A stretch of DNA of 64,000 nt from an uncultured Bacteroidota bacterium. Its GTDB lineage: Bacteria; Bacteroidota; Bacteroidia; Bacteroidales; P3. The notes beneath the pieces were generated by a model. It was not told the DNA's origin. It saw nothing but the letters and a program-made list of their open reading frames with translations, and searched no databases. Numbering within the stretch: position 1 is the first letter of the stretch; the number at the start of each line of letters is the position of its first letter. Shown in pieces: positions 1-9,637 of this stretch. The position numbers were made by a program, and so were the translations under genes. The stretch lies in the NCBI GenBank assembly GCA_902784865.1, contig CACZWL010000003.1, positions 62,001-126,000 of the forward strand. Direction: 5' to 3'.

Positions 1-1496
1 CGGCATCCCGGATGGCTGCTGATAAAATACGGGATAAGCTGATATCGCAACCCCGCCTGCCTGCAGACCTCGTCGAAACGCCGCTTGGTCTCGCGGAATA
101 GCGAGAACGACGGCTTGCGCATCGCCTCGAGGACTTGGTCTGACGTGTGCTCGGGAGCCACCTTCAGCCTCCCCGACGTGTGGTTGAGCACCACCTGCCG
201 GAAATACTGCCACCCCGAATTACCCTCCGTGAACAAATCGCACCGTATTCCGCTGCCGACATACAAGTGCTTCACCTTCGGATGCGAAGCGACACGCTTC
301 AGCAGGTCGAGCATCGGACGGTGGTCGCTCTCCAGATTGGGACACATCGTGGGCATCGAGCAACTGTAGCGCGCACAATGCCGGCAGCGCTCCTTGTCGC
401 GCCCCTGCATGCGGTACATATTGGCCGACGGCCCTCCCAGGTCGGTAATGACCCCGCGGAAATCCGGGTCCGCCGCGATGGCCTCAAGCTCACGGAGTAT
501 GCTCCCCTCGCTGCGCGACGCTATCTGCTTCCCCTGGTGGGCACTGATGGTGCAGAACGAACAACCGCCGAAACAGCCGCGGTGCGTATTGATGCTCCAC
601 CGTATCATCTCGAACGCCGGTATCGCCCCACGCTTGCGGTACTTGGGGTGCGGCAGGCGCATGTATGGAAGGTCGAAACTGGCGTCAATCTCCTCCGTAC
701 TCATCGGCGGCTCTGGCGGATTGACCACCACATAGCGCCCCCCGTGTCGCTGCACCAGGGTAGCCGCTTCAACCTTATTACTCTCACGCTCGATTACTTG
801 ATAATTCTCTGCTTCCGCATGCTTCGACTTCTTGCACTCCTCAAAGGAATGAAGCTCCATCACCTGCTGCCCCTGCGGAAGGGCATCGGCCAGGTAAGCC
901 ACCTGCGGCAGCCCGCAGAGGTCCGCCACCGTGCGCCCCTCGGCGAGCATCCGCGCCATCTTCACCGTCGTGCGCTCACCCATGCCGTAGTTCAGCAGGT
1001 CGGCAGGCACGTCGGCGAGTATCGAGGGAAACAGCCGATCGTCCCAGTAGTCATAGTGCGCCAGCCGCCGCATCGAAGCCTCGATGCCGGCAAGGACGAC
1101 GGGGACATCGGGATAAATCTGCTTCAGCAATCGGCAGTAGACATAAGCCGCGCGGTCGGGCCGGAAACCGGCCTGTCCGCCAGGCGTATAGGCATCGTCG
1201 TGGCGCAACCGGCGCGCTGCCGTATAGTGGTTGACCATGCTGTCCATAGCCCCCGACGTGACGCCGAAGAACAGGCGCGGCCGCCCGAACTTGCGGAAGT
1301 CGCGCAAGTCGTCGCGCCAATTGGGTTGCGGTATGATGGCCACTCGGAAACCCGCTGCCTCCAGACTCCGTCCTATCACGGCCGTACCGAACGAAGGATG
1401 GTCGATATAAGCGTCGCCCGTGACGAGGACCACATCGACAGCGTCCCAACCGAGCCGCTTGACCTCTTCCAGTGTTATGGGTAGGAAATGCGCCAT
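1..1496 (-). CDS. ygiQ: YgiQ family radical SAM protein (3' end cut by window edge)
   Basis: The reading frame is open from the ATG at 1494-1496 to position 1, so the C-terminus lies outside the window. The N-terminus matches the UPF0313/YgiQ signature (GWDAVDVVLVTGDAYIDHPS), and the radical-SAM cluster motif CFGGCSFC sits near residue 310. A second cysteine-rich stretch (CRHCARYSCSMPTMCPN) is also typical of the family. These are [4Fe-4S]/SAM enzymes of the cytoplasm whose physiological substrate is not established. The start lies 16 bases after the stop of the M16-like gene, so it is probably the third gene of an operon led by the TonB receptor. No terminator is visible because the 3' end is missing. 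Confidence 0.93.
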   Translation of the reverse strand, partial: MAHFLPITLEEVKRLGWDAVDVVLVTGDAYIDHPSFGTAVIGRSLEAAGFRVAIIPQPNWRDDLRDFRKFGRPRLFFGVTSGAMDSMVNHYTAARRLRHDDAYTPGGQAGFRPDRAAYVYCRLLKQIYPDVPVVLAGIEASMRRLAHYDYWDDRLFPSILADVPADLLNYGMGERTTVKMARMLAEGRTVADLCGLPQVAYLADALPQGQQVMELHSFEECKKSKHAEAENYQVIERESNKVEAATLVQRHGGRYVVVNPPEPPMSTEEIDASFDLPYMRLPHPKYRKRGAIPAFEMIRWSINTHRGCFGGCSFCTISAHQGKQIASRSEGSILRELEAIAADPDFRGVITDLGGPSANMYRMQGRDKERCRHCARYSCSMPTMCPNLESDHRPMLDLLKRVASHPKVKHLYVGSGIRCDLFTEGNSGWQYFRQVVLNHTSGRLKVAPEHTSDQVLEAMRKPSFSLFRETKRRFDEVCRQAGLRYQLIPYFISSHPGC

Positions 1497-1512
1497 CTGT
1501 CTATTCTATTGA

Positions 1513-2781
1513 TTACACCACTCCTGCCCGACAGACCGTCATGTCCTGCGGCCGCAGCCATCGCGCGGCCAGCGCTTGCAGGCGACCGGGGGTGGCACTC
1601 TGCAGCGCACGTCCGAAAGCGTTGCTGAAAAGGTCGCTGCCTCCAGCCTCAAGGATGTCAGTATAGCGGTCGCTGCGTTCAAACACACCGTCCAACGCCC
1701 GCATCGCGTCGCCAGCCAGCACATTGCGCACCATGTCCAGCTCATCCACTCCTACAGGCTCGTCGGCCAGCCGTTGCAACTCGCCCATCACCTCGCGCTC
1801 CGCGTCGTCCACCGTACCCGCCGCCACGTCGGCCGTGATGAACAACACCCGGTCGCAGCGATAGGGCTGCACGTGGGCTCCTATGCCATAGGTATACCCC
1901 TTCTCCTCGCGGAGGTTGCCCATCAGGCGCGAACCGAAATAGCCACCCAGTATGGCAGCGAGGACCACCAGGTCGGCATAGTCCTCCGCAGCACCCTCCC
2001 TCGGCAGGACGCGCCCTACGCGCAGCGTCGTCTGCTGCGCCCCCTCTATCGGCAGCTCCACTCGGCACGGGGGAAGATGTCCCTCCCCTCCGACCTTCGG
2101 CCCCCACCCCTTGTCAAAGGGAGAGGCGGAAAACGGAGAACCTCCTGTTGCGAAAATGGAGAAGTGCTGCCTGAAAAGCTCCAACAACCCGTCGTCCACC
2201 TTACCCGAAAGCACTATCTGACTGGGGCCGGCGCCATAGTGCTTACGGAAAAAATCGTGCACCTCCGGCAGCTCCAGCCTGTCGGCATCGGCAGGCTCGG
2301 CGTGGCACCCCAGCGGATGCTCCGCGCCGAACAAAGCCTCGTACCACGCATTGCGCGCCACCCAGGACGAGCGCCCGCCGTTGGTCGCCAGCTCCTGCCG
2401 CTTGTCGGCAACCCACACCTCGAAATCTCGCTCCGCAAAGGCAGGCTCACTCACCATCCCTCGCAGCAGCGGCACCACCTCGGCGGCATAGCGCCGGTGC
2501 ATATACACCGTCAGAGTGCTCGTGCAAAGACTCGTCGAGCTGTCCACCACCACCCCCCGGTGGTCCAGGAACTCCGCCACTTCCTGCGCCCCAAGCTCAC
2601 GCGTGGCCACAGACATCAGCTTGGCGGCAGCGGCAGCACACAGGCGTTCCCGCTGGTAGGCATAGCCCGCATCAAACACAAAATCCACCTTCACCAGCTC
2701 CGTGCTGGAAGAAGGAAACGTCATCATGCCGCACCGAACCTCGGGCCGCAGCAGACTGTCGACATCCGGAAAAGGTATCAT
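1513..2781 (-). CDS. M16 family peptidase homologue, zinc-site degenerate
   Basis: The 422-residue protein has the two-lobed M16B layout. The N-terminal lobe shows the usual 'FDAGYAYQ' and 'FLDHRG' context, and the C-terminal lobe carries the R/Y substrate-binding motif (SRLMGNLREEKGYTYGIGAH). The inverted zinc motif HxxEH, expected near residues 60-75 in an active subunit, is absent: the aligned stretch reads VAEFLDHRGVVVD. It therefore resembles the non-catalytic partner of paired M16B enzymes, but no catalytic partner is adjacent. There is no signal peptide, so it is probably cytoplasmic. It begins 3 bases after the stop of the TonB receptor gene, which implies translational coupling. Family assignment is firm; the role is inference. 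Confidence 0.88.
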   Translation of the reverse strand: MIPFPDVDSLLRPEVRCGMMTFPSSSTELVKVDFVFDAGYAYQRERLCAAAAAKLMSVATRELGAQEVAEFLDHRGVVVDSSTSLCTSTLTVYMHRRYAAEVVPLLRGMVSEPAFAERDFEVWVADKRQELATNGGRSSWVARNAWYEALFGAEHPLGCHAEPADADRLELPEVHDFFRKHYGAGPSQIVLSGKVDDGLLELFRQHFSIFATGGSPFSASPFDKGWGPKVGGEGHLPPCRVELPIEGAQQTTLRVGRVLPREGAAEDYADLVVLAAILGGYFGSRLMGNLREEKGYTYGIGAHVQPYRCDRVLFITADVAAGTVDDAEREVMGELQRLADEPVGVDELDMVRNVLAGDAMRALDGVFERSDRYTDILEAGGSDLFSNAFGRALQSATPGRLQALAARWLRPQDMTVCRAGVV

Positions 2782-2784
2782 CTC

Positions 2785-5226
2785 TTAAAACAGAACAGTT
2801 AGTTTCACATTAAGCTGGCGCGCCGTCAGGTAATTAGGCACTGGATAATAGCGGCTCTCATAGTCCGACACCCACAGGTAGGAGACCACATTGCGGAAAT
2901 TGAAAAGATTGAACACCTCGATCCCCACCTGTATATCGTCCACCACACGGAACACCTTCTTACGCTTCAGCCGCTCGAACTGCGACAGCCTTATCGTATT
3001 GCCCCAGTCCACACGGTAGTAGCTCGGCAGGCGGTAAGCCTCCTCGCTCCGCGCCATCATCGGTATCGTCACCGGCATACCCGTCGCAAAAACCATATTC
3101 AGACTCATGCGCCACCACGGCATATCGGGTACATTGTCCTGCAGGAACAGCTTGAAACTCACCCGCTGGTCCGTCGGACGCGCCAGCCACCCAAGCCCGT
3201 CGCCCTCAATATCCTCCTGCGTCCGCATCACACTGAGGCTCGCCCACGACTCAAGCCCCTCCACGAGCTCGCCGTTCAGCCGCAGGCTAAGCCCCGCAGC
3301 ATAACCCCTCGCACGCTCGTCAGGCATATAGCGCAAACGCAGATTGTCCACCTCGTAAGGCACCAGGTCGGTGATATACTTATAATACAAATCGGCCGTA
3401 AACGTGAACGGCTTGCGCCAGAGGCTGAACCTCCAATCCATCGTACCCATCACCTGATACGACTTCTGCGCAGGCAAATCGCCCACCAGCCCGCCGTCAG
3501 GCCTACGATACTCGCGGTAGAACGGCGGCTGCTGGTACACCCCTGCCGCCAGGCGGAACAACACGTCGTGCCTCAACTGCGGCTTATAGCCCACACTGGC
3601 ACGCGGCGAAAACACAAACCTCGCACCCTCACCCTCCGAAAACCTGTACAGCTGCCCTCGCGCACCCACCACAACCTTCACGTCCGACCCCCTTCGCGTA
3701 GCGAACCCCACCTCGCGCTGCACAAAACCCGAAAGCCGCCAGGTCCGCACATCCTGGTCCGAACGCGCAAACCCCTGCAGCACCGGAGCCACCGCCACAT
3801 TCCCACTGTCGCCCATGGGCAGCACCGCCGACGGCAACGCAAAACCCGCCGAATCCACCCACCTCCACTCGCGCAGGTGGTCGCTGACGCGCTCCAGCTG
3901 CAACCGCAGCCCCATGCCCCAGTTGCCCAACCGCGCATAACGGCTCGCACGCACCTCTGCCGACGCAATATCCGTCGTCAGCCTGTTGCGCGCATGCTCC
4001 AGAAACGTACCCACACCGCGGTCGAACATCGACGTGTCGCCGGCCGTCTCGCCCGACGCCACCTCATACAGGAAATACTGGCTCTGCACATCGTAGCGCT
4101 CGCCCTCATTGATATGCTGCACCGAGAGACCACCCCTGACATACCAATCGTCGTTCGGACGCCACCGCGCACTGAACGCACCCAGCGCCGTATGGTAGCG
4201 GTCCTCCTCCTGCCCGTCGAAATAGACACGCAACACCAGCGGCAGGAAAAAACCGCCGAACGTCGTCGTCTGGCTCTCAGGCACCAACCCGTACACATTG
4301 CGCGTCACCACCCCAAGCACCCCAAGGTCCAGCCGCTCCCCAACCCGCCGACGCACCCAACCCTGCAAATCCGCATAGCGCGTCGTATAGCGTCCCTTCG
4401 TATCCAACGAACCCAACACATAAGCATTGCTCTGGCTCCGCACCGACACCCCGTAGCGCCAGCCACCACCGCCGCCGCCGCGCAACGTCGCCGAACCACC
4501 CAGCAGACTCACCCCCACACGCCCGCTCAGCGAATCGCACTCGCCCTCGTAGCTGATATCCAGCACCGACGACAGCTTGTCGCCATACGTCGCATCGAAA
4601 CCGCCCGGCGAAAACAAAATCCGGCTCACCAAATCGGAATTCACAATCGACATACCCTCCTGCTGACCGCTCCTGATAAGCATCGGACGGAAAACCTCCA
4701 CCCCGTCGATATACACCAGATTCTCGTCGAACGAACCGCCACGCACCGAATACTGCGACGAAAGCTCGTTGCTCGACTGCACATCCGGCAGCAGCTTCAG
4801 CACCCCCTCGACGCCTCCCGTCGGACCCACCGCAGCCTCAAGCCGTTCCACCTCAATCTGCGAAAAAGCACCCTCCCGCGTCTGCTCTCCTGTCACCTCC
4901 ACCTCTGTAAGCTCCTTCGACTTCGGCCGCAGGCCTACATTGAGCTTCAGCACCCGACCACCGCGCAATCCCACACGCCGACGCACCGGCTCATAACCCA
5001 CAAACGAATAGACAACCGTCACACTGTCGCCCGTCGCCACCTCAAGCCGGTAGCGCCCTCGCGCATCAGTCACCGTGCCACCACCGCGACCCTCTATACC
5101 CACATTAACATACTCCAGCACACCACCCTGCGCGGCATCGCGCACCACACCCTCCAACACACCTTGCCCCACGGCCACAGCCGGCACCAGCAGCAGAATA
5201 TATACTAACAAACGTCTCATAAACAC
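2785..5226 (-). CDS. TonB-dependent outer-membrane receptor
   Basis: The protein has 813 residues. A signal peptide (to about residue 21, ending VAVGQ) is followed by a CarboxypepD_reg-like domain (about 23-105), a plug (about 115-230, including QYSVRGGSFDENLVYIDGV and GGFDATYGDKLSSVLDIS) and a long beta-barrel ending in Phe. There is no SusD-type partner, so a siderophore, cobalamin or peptide substrate is as likely as a glycan. The transducing ExbB/ExbD/TonB set could be the one at 20.9-22.8 kb. A second ATG two codons in (5220) is an alternative start. Unlike most genes here, its coding strand is G-rich (many Val, Gly and Arg codons). It leads the TonB receptor, M16 and ygiQ gene string. 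Confidence 0.93.
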   Translation of the reverse strand: MFMRRLLVYILLLVPAVAVGQGVLEGVVRDAAQGGVLEYVNVGIEGRGGGTVTDARGRYRLEVATGDSVTVVYSFVGYEPVRRRVGLRGGRVLKLNVGLRPKSKELTEVEVTGEQTREGAFSQIEVERLEAAVGPTGGVEGVLKLLPDVQSSNELSSQYSVRGGSFDENLVYIDGVEVFRPMLIRSGQQEGMSIVNSDLVSRILFSPGGFDATYGDKLSSVLDISYEGECDSLSGRVGVSLLGGSATLRGGGGGGWRYGVSVRSQSNAYVLGSLDTKGRYTTRYADLQGWVRRRVGERLDLGVLGVVTRNVYGLVPESQTTTFGGFFLPLVLRVYFDGQEEDRYHTALGAFSARWRPNDDWYVRGGLSVQHINEGERYDVQSQYFLYEVASGETAGDTSMFDRGVGTFLEHARNRLTTDIASAEVRASRYARLGNWGMGLRLQLERVSDHLREWRWVDSAGFALPSAVLPMGDSGNVAVAPVLQGFARSDQDVRTWRLSGFVQREVGFATRRGSDVKVVVGARGQLYRFSEGEGARFVFSPRASVGYKPQLRHDVLFRLAAGVYQQPPFYREYRRPDGGLVGDLPAQKSYQVMGTMDWRFSLWRKPFTFTADLYYKYITDLVPYEVDNLRLRYMPDERARGYAAGLSLRLNGELVEGLESWASLSVMRTQEDIEGDGLGWLARPTDQRVSFKLFLQDNVPDMPWWRMSLNMVFATGMPVTIPMMARSEEAYRLPSYYRVDWGNTIRLSQFERLKRKKVFRVVDDIQVGIEVFNLFNFRNVVSYLWVSDYESRYYPVPNYLTARQLNVKLTVLF

Positions 5227-5309
5227 ATATAACTACACTCCGACCATTTTATTGTGCCGACCCAAACAAAAAGGCCACCGCAACCCCGACCGCCCCCCTC
5301 CGCCAGCTA

Positions 5310-5389
5310 TCTGGTAGGTATCTGGTAGGTATCTGGTAGGTGAATACTTCGACTCTTTCCCATTATTTCCCATCAATGGGAAATAATGG
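5310..5389 (+). repeat. Interspersed ATCTGGTAGGT element, copy 1 (palindromic tail)
   Basis: Three 11-bp ATCTGGTAGGT units run in tandem, followed by the core (here GAATACTTCGACTC) and a tail that forms a perfect 13-bp inverted repeat: CCATTATTTCCCA at 5360-5372, loop TCAA, and its complement at 5377-5389. A C-run (5292-5297) lies just upstream. It sits between the TPR gene terminator and the TonB receptor start. Confidence 0.85.
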
Positions 5390-5402
5390 ATACATATATT
5401 TA

Positions 5403-5436
5403 AAAAGGTACCCCGCGGCATTGCGGGGTACCTTTT
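5403..5436 (-). terminator. Rho-independent terminator after the TPR gene
   Basis: A perfect 14-bp stem (5403-5416 with 5423-5436, 6-base loop) is followed on the minus strand by a T run. It lies 21 bases beyond the stop of the TPR protein gene and ends the gyrA-TPR unit. Confidence 0.9.
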
Positions 5437-5456
5437 GGGGCTGACGACGCGGGGCG

Positions 5457-6686
5457 TCACTTGACCAGCTGCTCCAGGCGCGCGCGCGTGGCCTTCGCCT
5501 CGTCGAGTTTGTCGATGCGGGCGTAGGCGTTGGCAAGGGCGTCGAGGGTGTTGGCCAGGTCGGCGCGATGCGCATTCTTGGCCTCGTCGGTAGCCAGACC
5601 GTCGATGTAGGCCACTGCCTTCTCGAAGTACTCGATAGACTGGCCGAAGAGGGTCTTCGACTCGCCCACCAGCTTGTCAATCAGACCGCCCTCGTCGGAG
5701 AAGGGGTCGACCGCAATGGCGGCGGTGTTCTTGTCGACAGCGCGGTTGTAGAGCATCTTGCCCATGTTGTAGTAGGCGCCGAACTGCGTGGGCTGCAGCT
5801 CCATCGACTCGCGGAACTTGGCCTCGGCGGCCTCATAGTTGCGGGCGCTCTCGTCGAGCAGGCTGCCAGCCTGGACGAGCACCTTCGGGTAGTTGGCGGT
5901 ATCGGCTTTCGAAAGCTCAAGCGCCTTCTCCACGTTCTCCGAGCCCTTGTCGACATTGCCGCTGAGGAAGTAGCCGTCGGCCTGCAGCAGGTAGGCGTTG
6001 GGGTCGTTCTTGCAGTTGCGGACGTAGGTGTTGGCAATCTTCATGGCCTGCTCGTTATCGCCCTCGGCCTTATAGATGGCGAAGAGGGTGACGTAGACGA
6101 TGTTCTTGTCCGTGCGCTTGCGGGTCAGGTTGTTGAAGTACTTCTTGATGCTGGCCGTATCGTGCTGATAGTAGGCGCTGAGACCGGCGATGAAGAGGGC
6201 ATCGGAGGCAAACTGGGCCTGACCGGCGTTGTTGAACATCTCGGTGCTCTTCTCGGCCAACTGCATGGCCTCGGGATAGTTGCGCGAATTGTAGGCCTCG
6301 CTGGAGCGGACGTAGAAGTCCTGTCCGACATAGGAGAAGACCTCGTTGACCTCCTTGGCCCACTCGTTCTGAGTGTCCAGACGCTTGCACTCGAGGGCCG
6401 CCTGATAGGCCTGCTCGGCCCAGTCGGGGGCCAGGTCTTTGAACTTCGACTTCTTGTTGGAGGCCTCGCCGCCGATGCGGGCGTAGATGAGGGCCTTGTA
6501 GCACCACGTCTTGGCGTCGTCTTTCGTGGCGTCGTGCAGACAGGCGGCATCGATTTCGGCTTTGGCCTTGTTGAGGTATCCCTTGCGCATGTTCTGGAAC
6601 GCGCTGGACACATTCAGCGACTGTGCGCCGGCAGCCATCGTGATGGCCGCAAAGGCGGCGGTAAGGATGAGTTTCTTCATTTTCAT
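5457..6686 (-). CDS. Secreted tetratricopeptide repeat protein
   Basis: The 409-residue protein starts with a clear Sec signal peptide (hydrophobic stretch to about residue 22, ending AGAQ). The rest is helical with TPR-like repeats, for example 'AKAEIDAACLHD', 'WAEQAYQAALEC', 'EAAEAKFRESMELQPTQFGA' and 'GQSIEYFEKAVAYIDG'. It is predicted to be periplasmic and to act as a protein-protein scaffold; no enzymatic motif is seen. It begins 22 bases after the gyrA stop and has a strong terminator, so it is probably co-transcribed with gyrA. Its function is unknown. Confidence 0.88.
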   Translation of the reverse strand: MKMKKLILTAAFAAITMAAGAQSLNVSSAFQNMRKGYLNKAKAEIDAACLHDATKDDAKTWCYKALIYARIGGEASNKKSKFKDLAPDWAEQAYQAALECKRLDTQNEWAKEVNEVFSYVGQDFYVRSSEAYNSRNYPEAMQLAEKSTEMFNNAGQAQFASDALFIAGLSAYYQHDTASIKKYFNNLTRKRTDKNIVYVTLFAIYKAEGDNEQAMKIANTYVRNCKNDPNAYLLQADGYFLSGNVDKGSENVEKALELSKADTANYPKVLVQAGSLLDESARNYEAAEAKFRESMELQPTQFGAYYNMGKMLYNRAVDKNTAAIAVDPFSDEGGLIDKLVGESKTLFGQSIEYFEKAVAYIDGLATDEAKNAHRADLANTLDALANAYARIDKLDEAKATRARLEQLVK

Positions 6687-6708
6687 ATTGATATCGTTTT
6701 TGGTGTTG

Positions 6709-9258
6709 TTATTCTTCGGTCTGTTGATTGTCGGTCTCTACAGTATTAGTATCCTCGACTGCGACATTATTGCCATCGGCATCCACATTTTCTTCACCAT
6801 CCTCGCCTTCGACCTCGGTGGGCACCTTGGTGATGGAGGCGATATAGTCTTTGCCGCGCAAGTCGATGAGCTTGACACCCTGCGTGGCACGGCCCAGCAC
6901 GCGCAGGTCGCTCACCCTCATGCGGATAGTGATGCCGGAGCGGTTGATGATCATCAGGTCGTGCTCGTCGGTGACGTTGGTGATGGCCGCCAGCGGACCC
7001 GTCTTCTCGGTGATCTGCATGGCCTTGACGCCCTTGCCGCCGCGGTGCAGCGTGGCACGGTAGTCGCTCAGGCTCGAGCGCTTGCCGTAGCCGTGCTCCG
7101 ACACCACGAGCAGGTTCTCGTCGGGGCTCGGCAGGCAGAGCATGTCGATGACGCCGTCGCCCTCGGGCTCCAGGTCCATACCCTTCACGCCGCTGGCGCC
7201 GCGACCCATGGCGCGGAACTCCTGCTCGGGGCATATCATCACCTTGCCCTTCTTCGAGGCTATGAGCATGTAGCTCTCGCCATTGGTGAGGCGGGCGGTG
7301 ACAAGCTCGTCGCCCTCGCGGATACCCACGGCGATGATGCCGTTGGTGCGCGGACGCGAGTATGCCTCCAGGGTGGTCTTCTTGACGATACCGTTCTTGG
7401 TGCACATGACGATGTAGTGGTTGCCCACATACTCGCTGTCGCTCAGGCTCTCCACATTGACGTAGGCCTTCACCTTGTCGTCAGGCTCGATATTGATGCA
7501 GTTGAGGATGGGACGGCCCTTGGTGTTCTTCTCGCCCTCGGGAACCTCGAAGGCACGCATCCAGTAGCAGCGCCCCTTCTCGGTGAAGAAGAGCAGATAG
7601 TTGTGGTTGGTGCAGGTGAAGATGTGCTCCACGAAATCCTCGCTGCGCACCGAGCTGCCCTTGCTGCCCACGCCGCCGCGGCTCTGCGTGCGGTACTCGG
7701 TGAGCGGCGTGCGCTTGATGTAGCCTTTGTGGCTGATGGTGATGACCACCTGGTCGTCGGGGATAGTGTCCTCGATGCGGAAGTTGGCGGCGTCGTACTT
7801 GATGATGGTGCGGCGGTCGTCGCCGTACTTCTCGCGCAGCTCCTCAAGCTCGCCCTTGATGACCTCCATCAGGACGCTGTGGTCGCCGAGGATCTCCTTG
7901 CAACGCTCGATGAAGCGCATGCGCTCCTCGTACTCGTCTTGCAGCTTCTGATGCTGCAGGCCGGTGAGCTGGGCAAGGCGCATGTCGACGATGGCGCGCG
8001 ACTGCAACTCGCTGAACTGGTAGCGGTCCATGAGGCCCTGACGGGCGTCCTCCGGCGTCTTGCTGGCGCGGATAAGGGCCACGATCTCGTCGATGATGTC
8101 GATGGCTTTCAGCAGTCCCTCGAGGATATGGGCGCGCTTCATGGCCTCGTCCATCTCGAACTGGGTGCGACGCGTGACGACATCCTCGCGGTGCAGCACG
8201 AAGTTGGAGATGAGGTCCTTCAGGTTGAGCAGCTGCGGACGGCCATGCACCAGGGCGATATTGTTGACCGGGAAGCTGGACTGCAGCTCGGTGAGCTGGA
8301 ACAGCTTGTTGAGTATCACATTGGGAACGACATCGTTGCGGAGGACGTAGACGACGCGGATACCATCCTTGTCGCTCTCGTCGCGGATGTCGAGGATGCC
8401 TTCAATCTTGCCTTCCTTGACGAGGTTGGCCGTCTTCTTGATCATCTCGCTCTTGTTGACGCCGTAGGGGACCGTCGAGGCGACGATGAGGTTGTGCCCC
8501 TTGGCGTCCTCCTCGATCTCGGTGATGGCGCGGATGATGATGCTGCCGCGGCCGGTCATGTAGGCCTCGCGGACGCCGTTGTAGCCGTAGATGATGCCGC
8601 CGAGGGGGAAGTCGGGAGCCTTGACGTACTCCATAAGCCCCTCGATGTCAATGTCGCGGTTGTTGATATAGGCGATGCAACCGTCGAGGACCTCGCGCAG
8701 GTTGTGCGTCGGCATATTGGTGGCCATACCGACGGCGATGCCGTTGGAGCCGTTGATGAGCAGGTTCGGCAGCTTGGCCGGCAGGACGGTGGGCTCCTCG
8801 CCCTCGTTGTCGTAGGTGGGCGCCATGTCGACGGTGTTCTTGTCGATGTCGGCCACCAGCTCGTTGCTGATCTGCTTCAGGCGTGCCTCGGTGTATCGCA
8901 TGGCCGCCGGCGAGTCGCCGTCGATGGAACCGAAGTTACCCTGGCCGTCGACCAGCGTGTAGCGCATCGACCAATCCTGCGCCAGGCGCACAAGGGCACC
9001 GTAGATACTGGAATCGCCGTGGGGGTGGTACTTACCCATGACGTCGCCGACGATGCGGGCCGATTTCTTGGTAGGCGTATTGTAGAGGATGCCGTTTTCG
9101 TTCATCGAGTACAGGATGCGGCGGTGGACAGGCTTGAAGCCGTCGCGCACATCGGGCAGCGCTCGGGCCACGATGACGGACATCGCATAGTCGATATAAG
9201 CCGACTTCATCGTCTGCTCTATGTCGACGCGGATGATTTTTTCGTTGTCTGATACCAT
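6709..9258 (-). CDS. gyrA: DNA gyrase subunit A
   Basis: The 849-residue protein has the full topoisomerase IIA breakage-reunion domain followed by a beta-pinwheel C-terminal domain. The catalytic tyrosine is Tyr122 ([10 protein letters not shown]), and numbering coincides with E. coli GyrA. The quinolone region reads [10 protein letters not shown] (residues 79-87 region), so Ser83 is kept and position 87 is Gly rather than the Asp of E. coli. The GyrA-box region reads LHRGGKG, close to the QRRGGKG consensus, which favours GyrA over ParC. The C-terminus is acidic. It introduces negative supercoils together with GyrB, which is not in the window. A -7 box lies at 9327-9334. Confidence 0.97.
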   Translation of the reverse strand: MVSDNEKIIRVDIEQTMKSAYIDYAMSVIVARALPDVRDGFKPVHRRILYSMNENGILYNTPTKKSARIVGDVMGKYHPHGDSSIYGALVRLAQDWSMRYTLVDGQGNFGSIDGDSPAAMRYTEARLKQISNELVADIDKNTVDMAPTYDNEGEEPTVLPAKLPNLLINGSNGIAVGMATNMPTHNLREVLDGCIAYINNRDIDIEGLMEYVKAPDFPLGGIIYGYNGVREAYMTGRGSIIIRAITEIEEDAKGHNLIVASTVPYGVNKSEMIKKTANLVKEGKIEGILDIRDESDKDGIRVVYVLRNDVVPNVILNKLFQLTELQSSFPVNNIALVHGRPQLLNLKDLISNFVLHREDVVTRRTQFEMDEAMKRAHILEGLLKAIDIIDEIVALIRASKTPEDARQGLMDRYQFSELQSRAIVDMRLAQLTGLQHQKLQDEYEERMRFIERCKEILGDHSVLMEVIKGELEELREKYGDDRRTIIKYDAANFRIEDTIPDDQVVITISHKGYIKRTPLTEYRTQSRGGVGSKGSSVRSEDFVEHIFTCTNHNYLLFFTEKGRCYWMRAFEVPEGEKNTKGRPILNCINIEPDDKVKAYVNVESLSDSEYVGNHYIVMCTKNGIVKKTTLEAYSRPRTNGIIAVGIREGDELVTARLTNGESYMLIASKKGKVMICPEQEFRAMGRGASGVKGMDLEPEGDGVIDMLCLPSPDENLLVVSEHGYGKRSSLSDYRATLHRGGKGVKAMQITEKTGPLAAITNVTDEHDLMIINRSGITIRMRVSDLRVLGRATQGVKLIDLRGKDYIASITKVPTEVEGEDGEENVDADGNNVAVEDTNTVETDNQQTEE

Positions 9259-9326
9259 CAGTCAGTTATTATTATATTATTGTATTCTAATTATTTATTG
9301 TCGCCATGACACCGCATGACGAATTA

Positions 9327-9334
9327 CAAAGATA
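9327..9334 (-). promoter_or_regulatory. Probable -7 box (TATCTTTG) for gyrA
   Basis: On the minus strand this reads TATCTTTG, matching the Bacteroidetes sigma-A -7 consensus TAnnTTTG. It lies 69 bases upstream of the gyrA start in otherwise AT-rich DNA. A convincing -33 element is not obvious. Confidence 0.55.
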
Positions 9335-9389
9335 CATTTTTTTTTTGACATGACCAAATATTTTATCAACAACCTGTCAGCAACTCGCT

Positions 9390-9470
9390 CCGCCCCCCCC
9401 CTGGAGGGCAGGCTTCTGGTAGGTATCTGGTAGACTTCGGTGCGATTTGGCGCAATTTGGCACAGTTGGT
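9390..9470 (+). repeat. Interspersed ATCTGGTAGGT element, copy 2 (degenerate)
   Basis: A 9-base C run is followed by two repeat units (TTCTGGTAGGT, then ATCTGGTAG), a degenerate core (ACTTCGGT) and the second tail type (GCGATTTGGCGCAATTTGG). It lies in the divergent gyrA/clpC intergenic region (9259-9637), which otherwise holds only promoters. Confidence 0.7.
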
Positions 9471-9588
9471 TTCTTAAAATCCACCAACACAATTGAATAT
9501 CTGCAACTTACAAAACACCGGAACTATTTCCACACCAAACTGTTGAAAAGAATGTTTGGCACGTTTCTTGCAGGTGCTTTTTTTGTGG

Positions 9589-9596
9589 TAATTTTG
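9589..9596 (+). promoter_or_regulatory. Probable -7 box (TAATTTTG) for clpC
   Basis: TAATTTTG matches TAnnTTTG. A TTG (9568-9570, in TTTCTTG) lies 18 bases upstream, close to the TTTG-N19-TAnnTTTG spacing of Bacteroidetes promoters. The clpC start is 41 bases downstream. Confidence 0.6.
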
Positions 9597-9637
9597 CACC
9601 GCCAAAAAAAAGAGAAACAAAAAGACACCCTAAGTAT

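Noticed and set aside
147-1484. Long plus-strand reading frames opposite real genes (for example 147-1484, 6511-9252, 28917-30584, 52739-57829)
   Set aside because: They are antisense to clearly recognisable genes and have no family features; such frames are expected with C-ending codons on the other strand.
5233-5460. Peptides such as NYSPTRYLPDTYQ encoded by the repeat elements on the minus strand
   Set aside because: The 11-bp unit shifts frame each repeat, the frames differ between copies, and there is no ribosome-binding site or conserved start.
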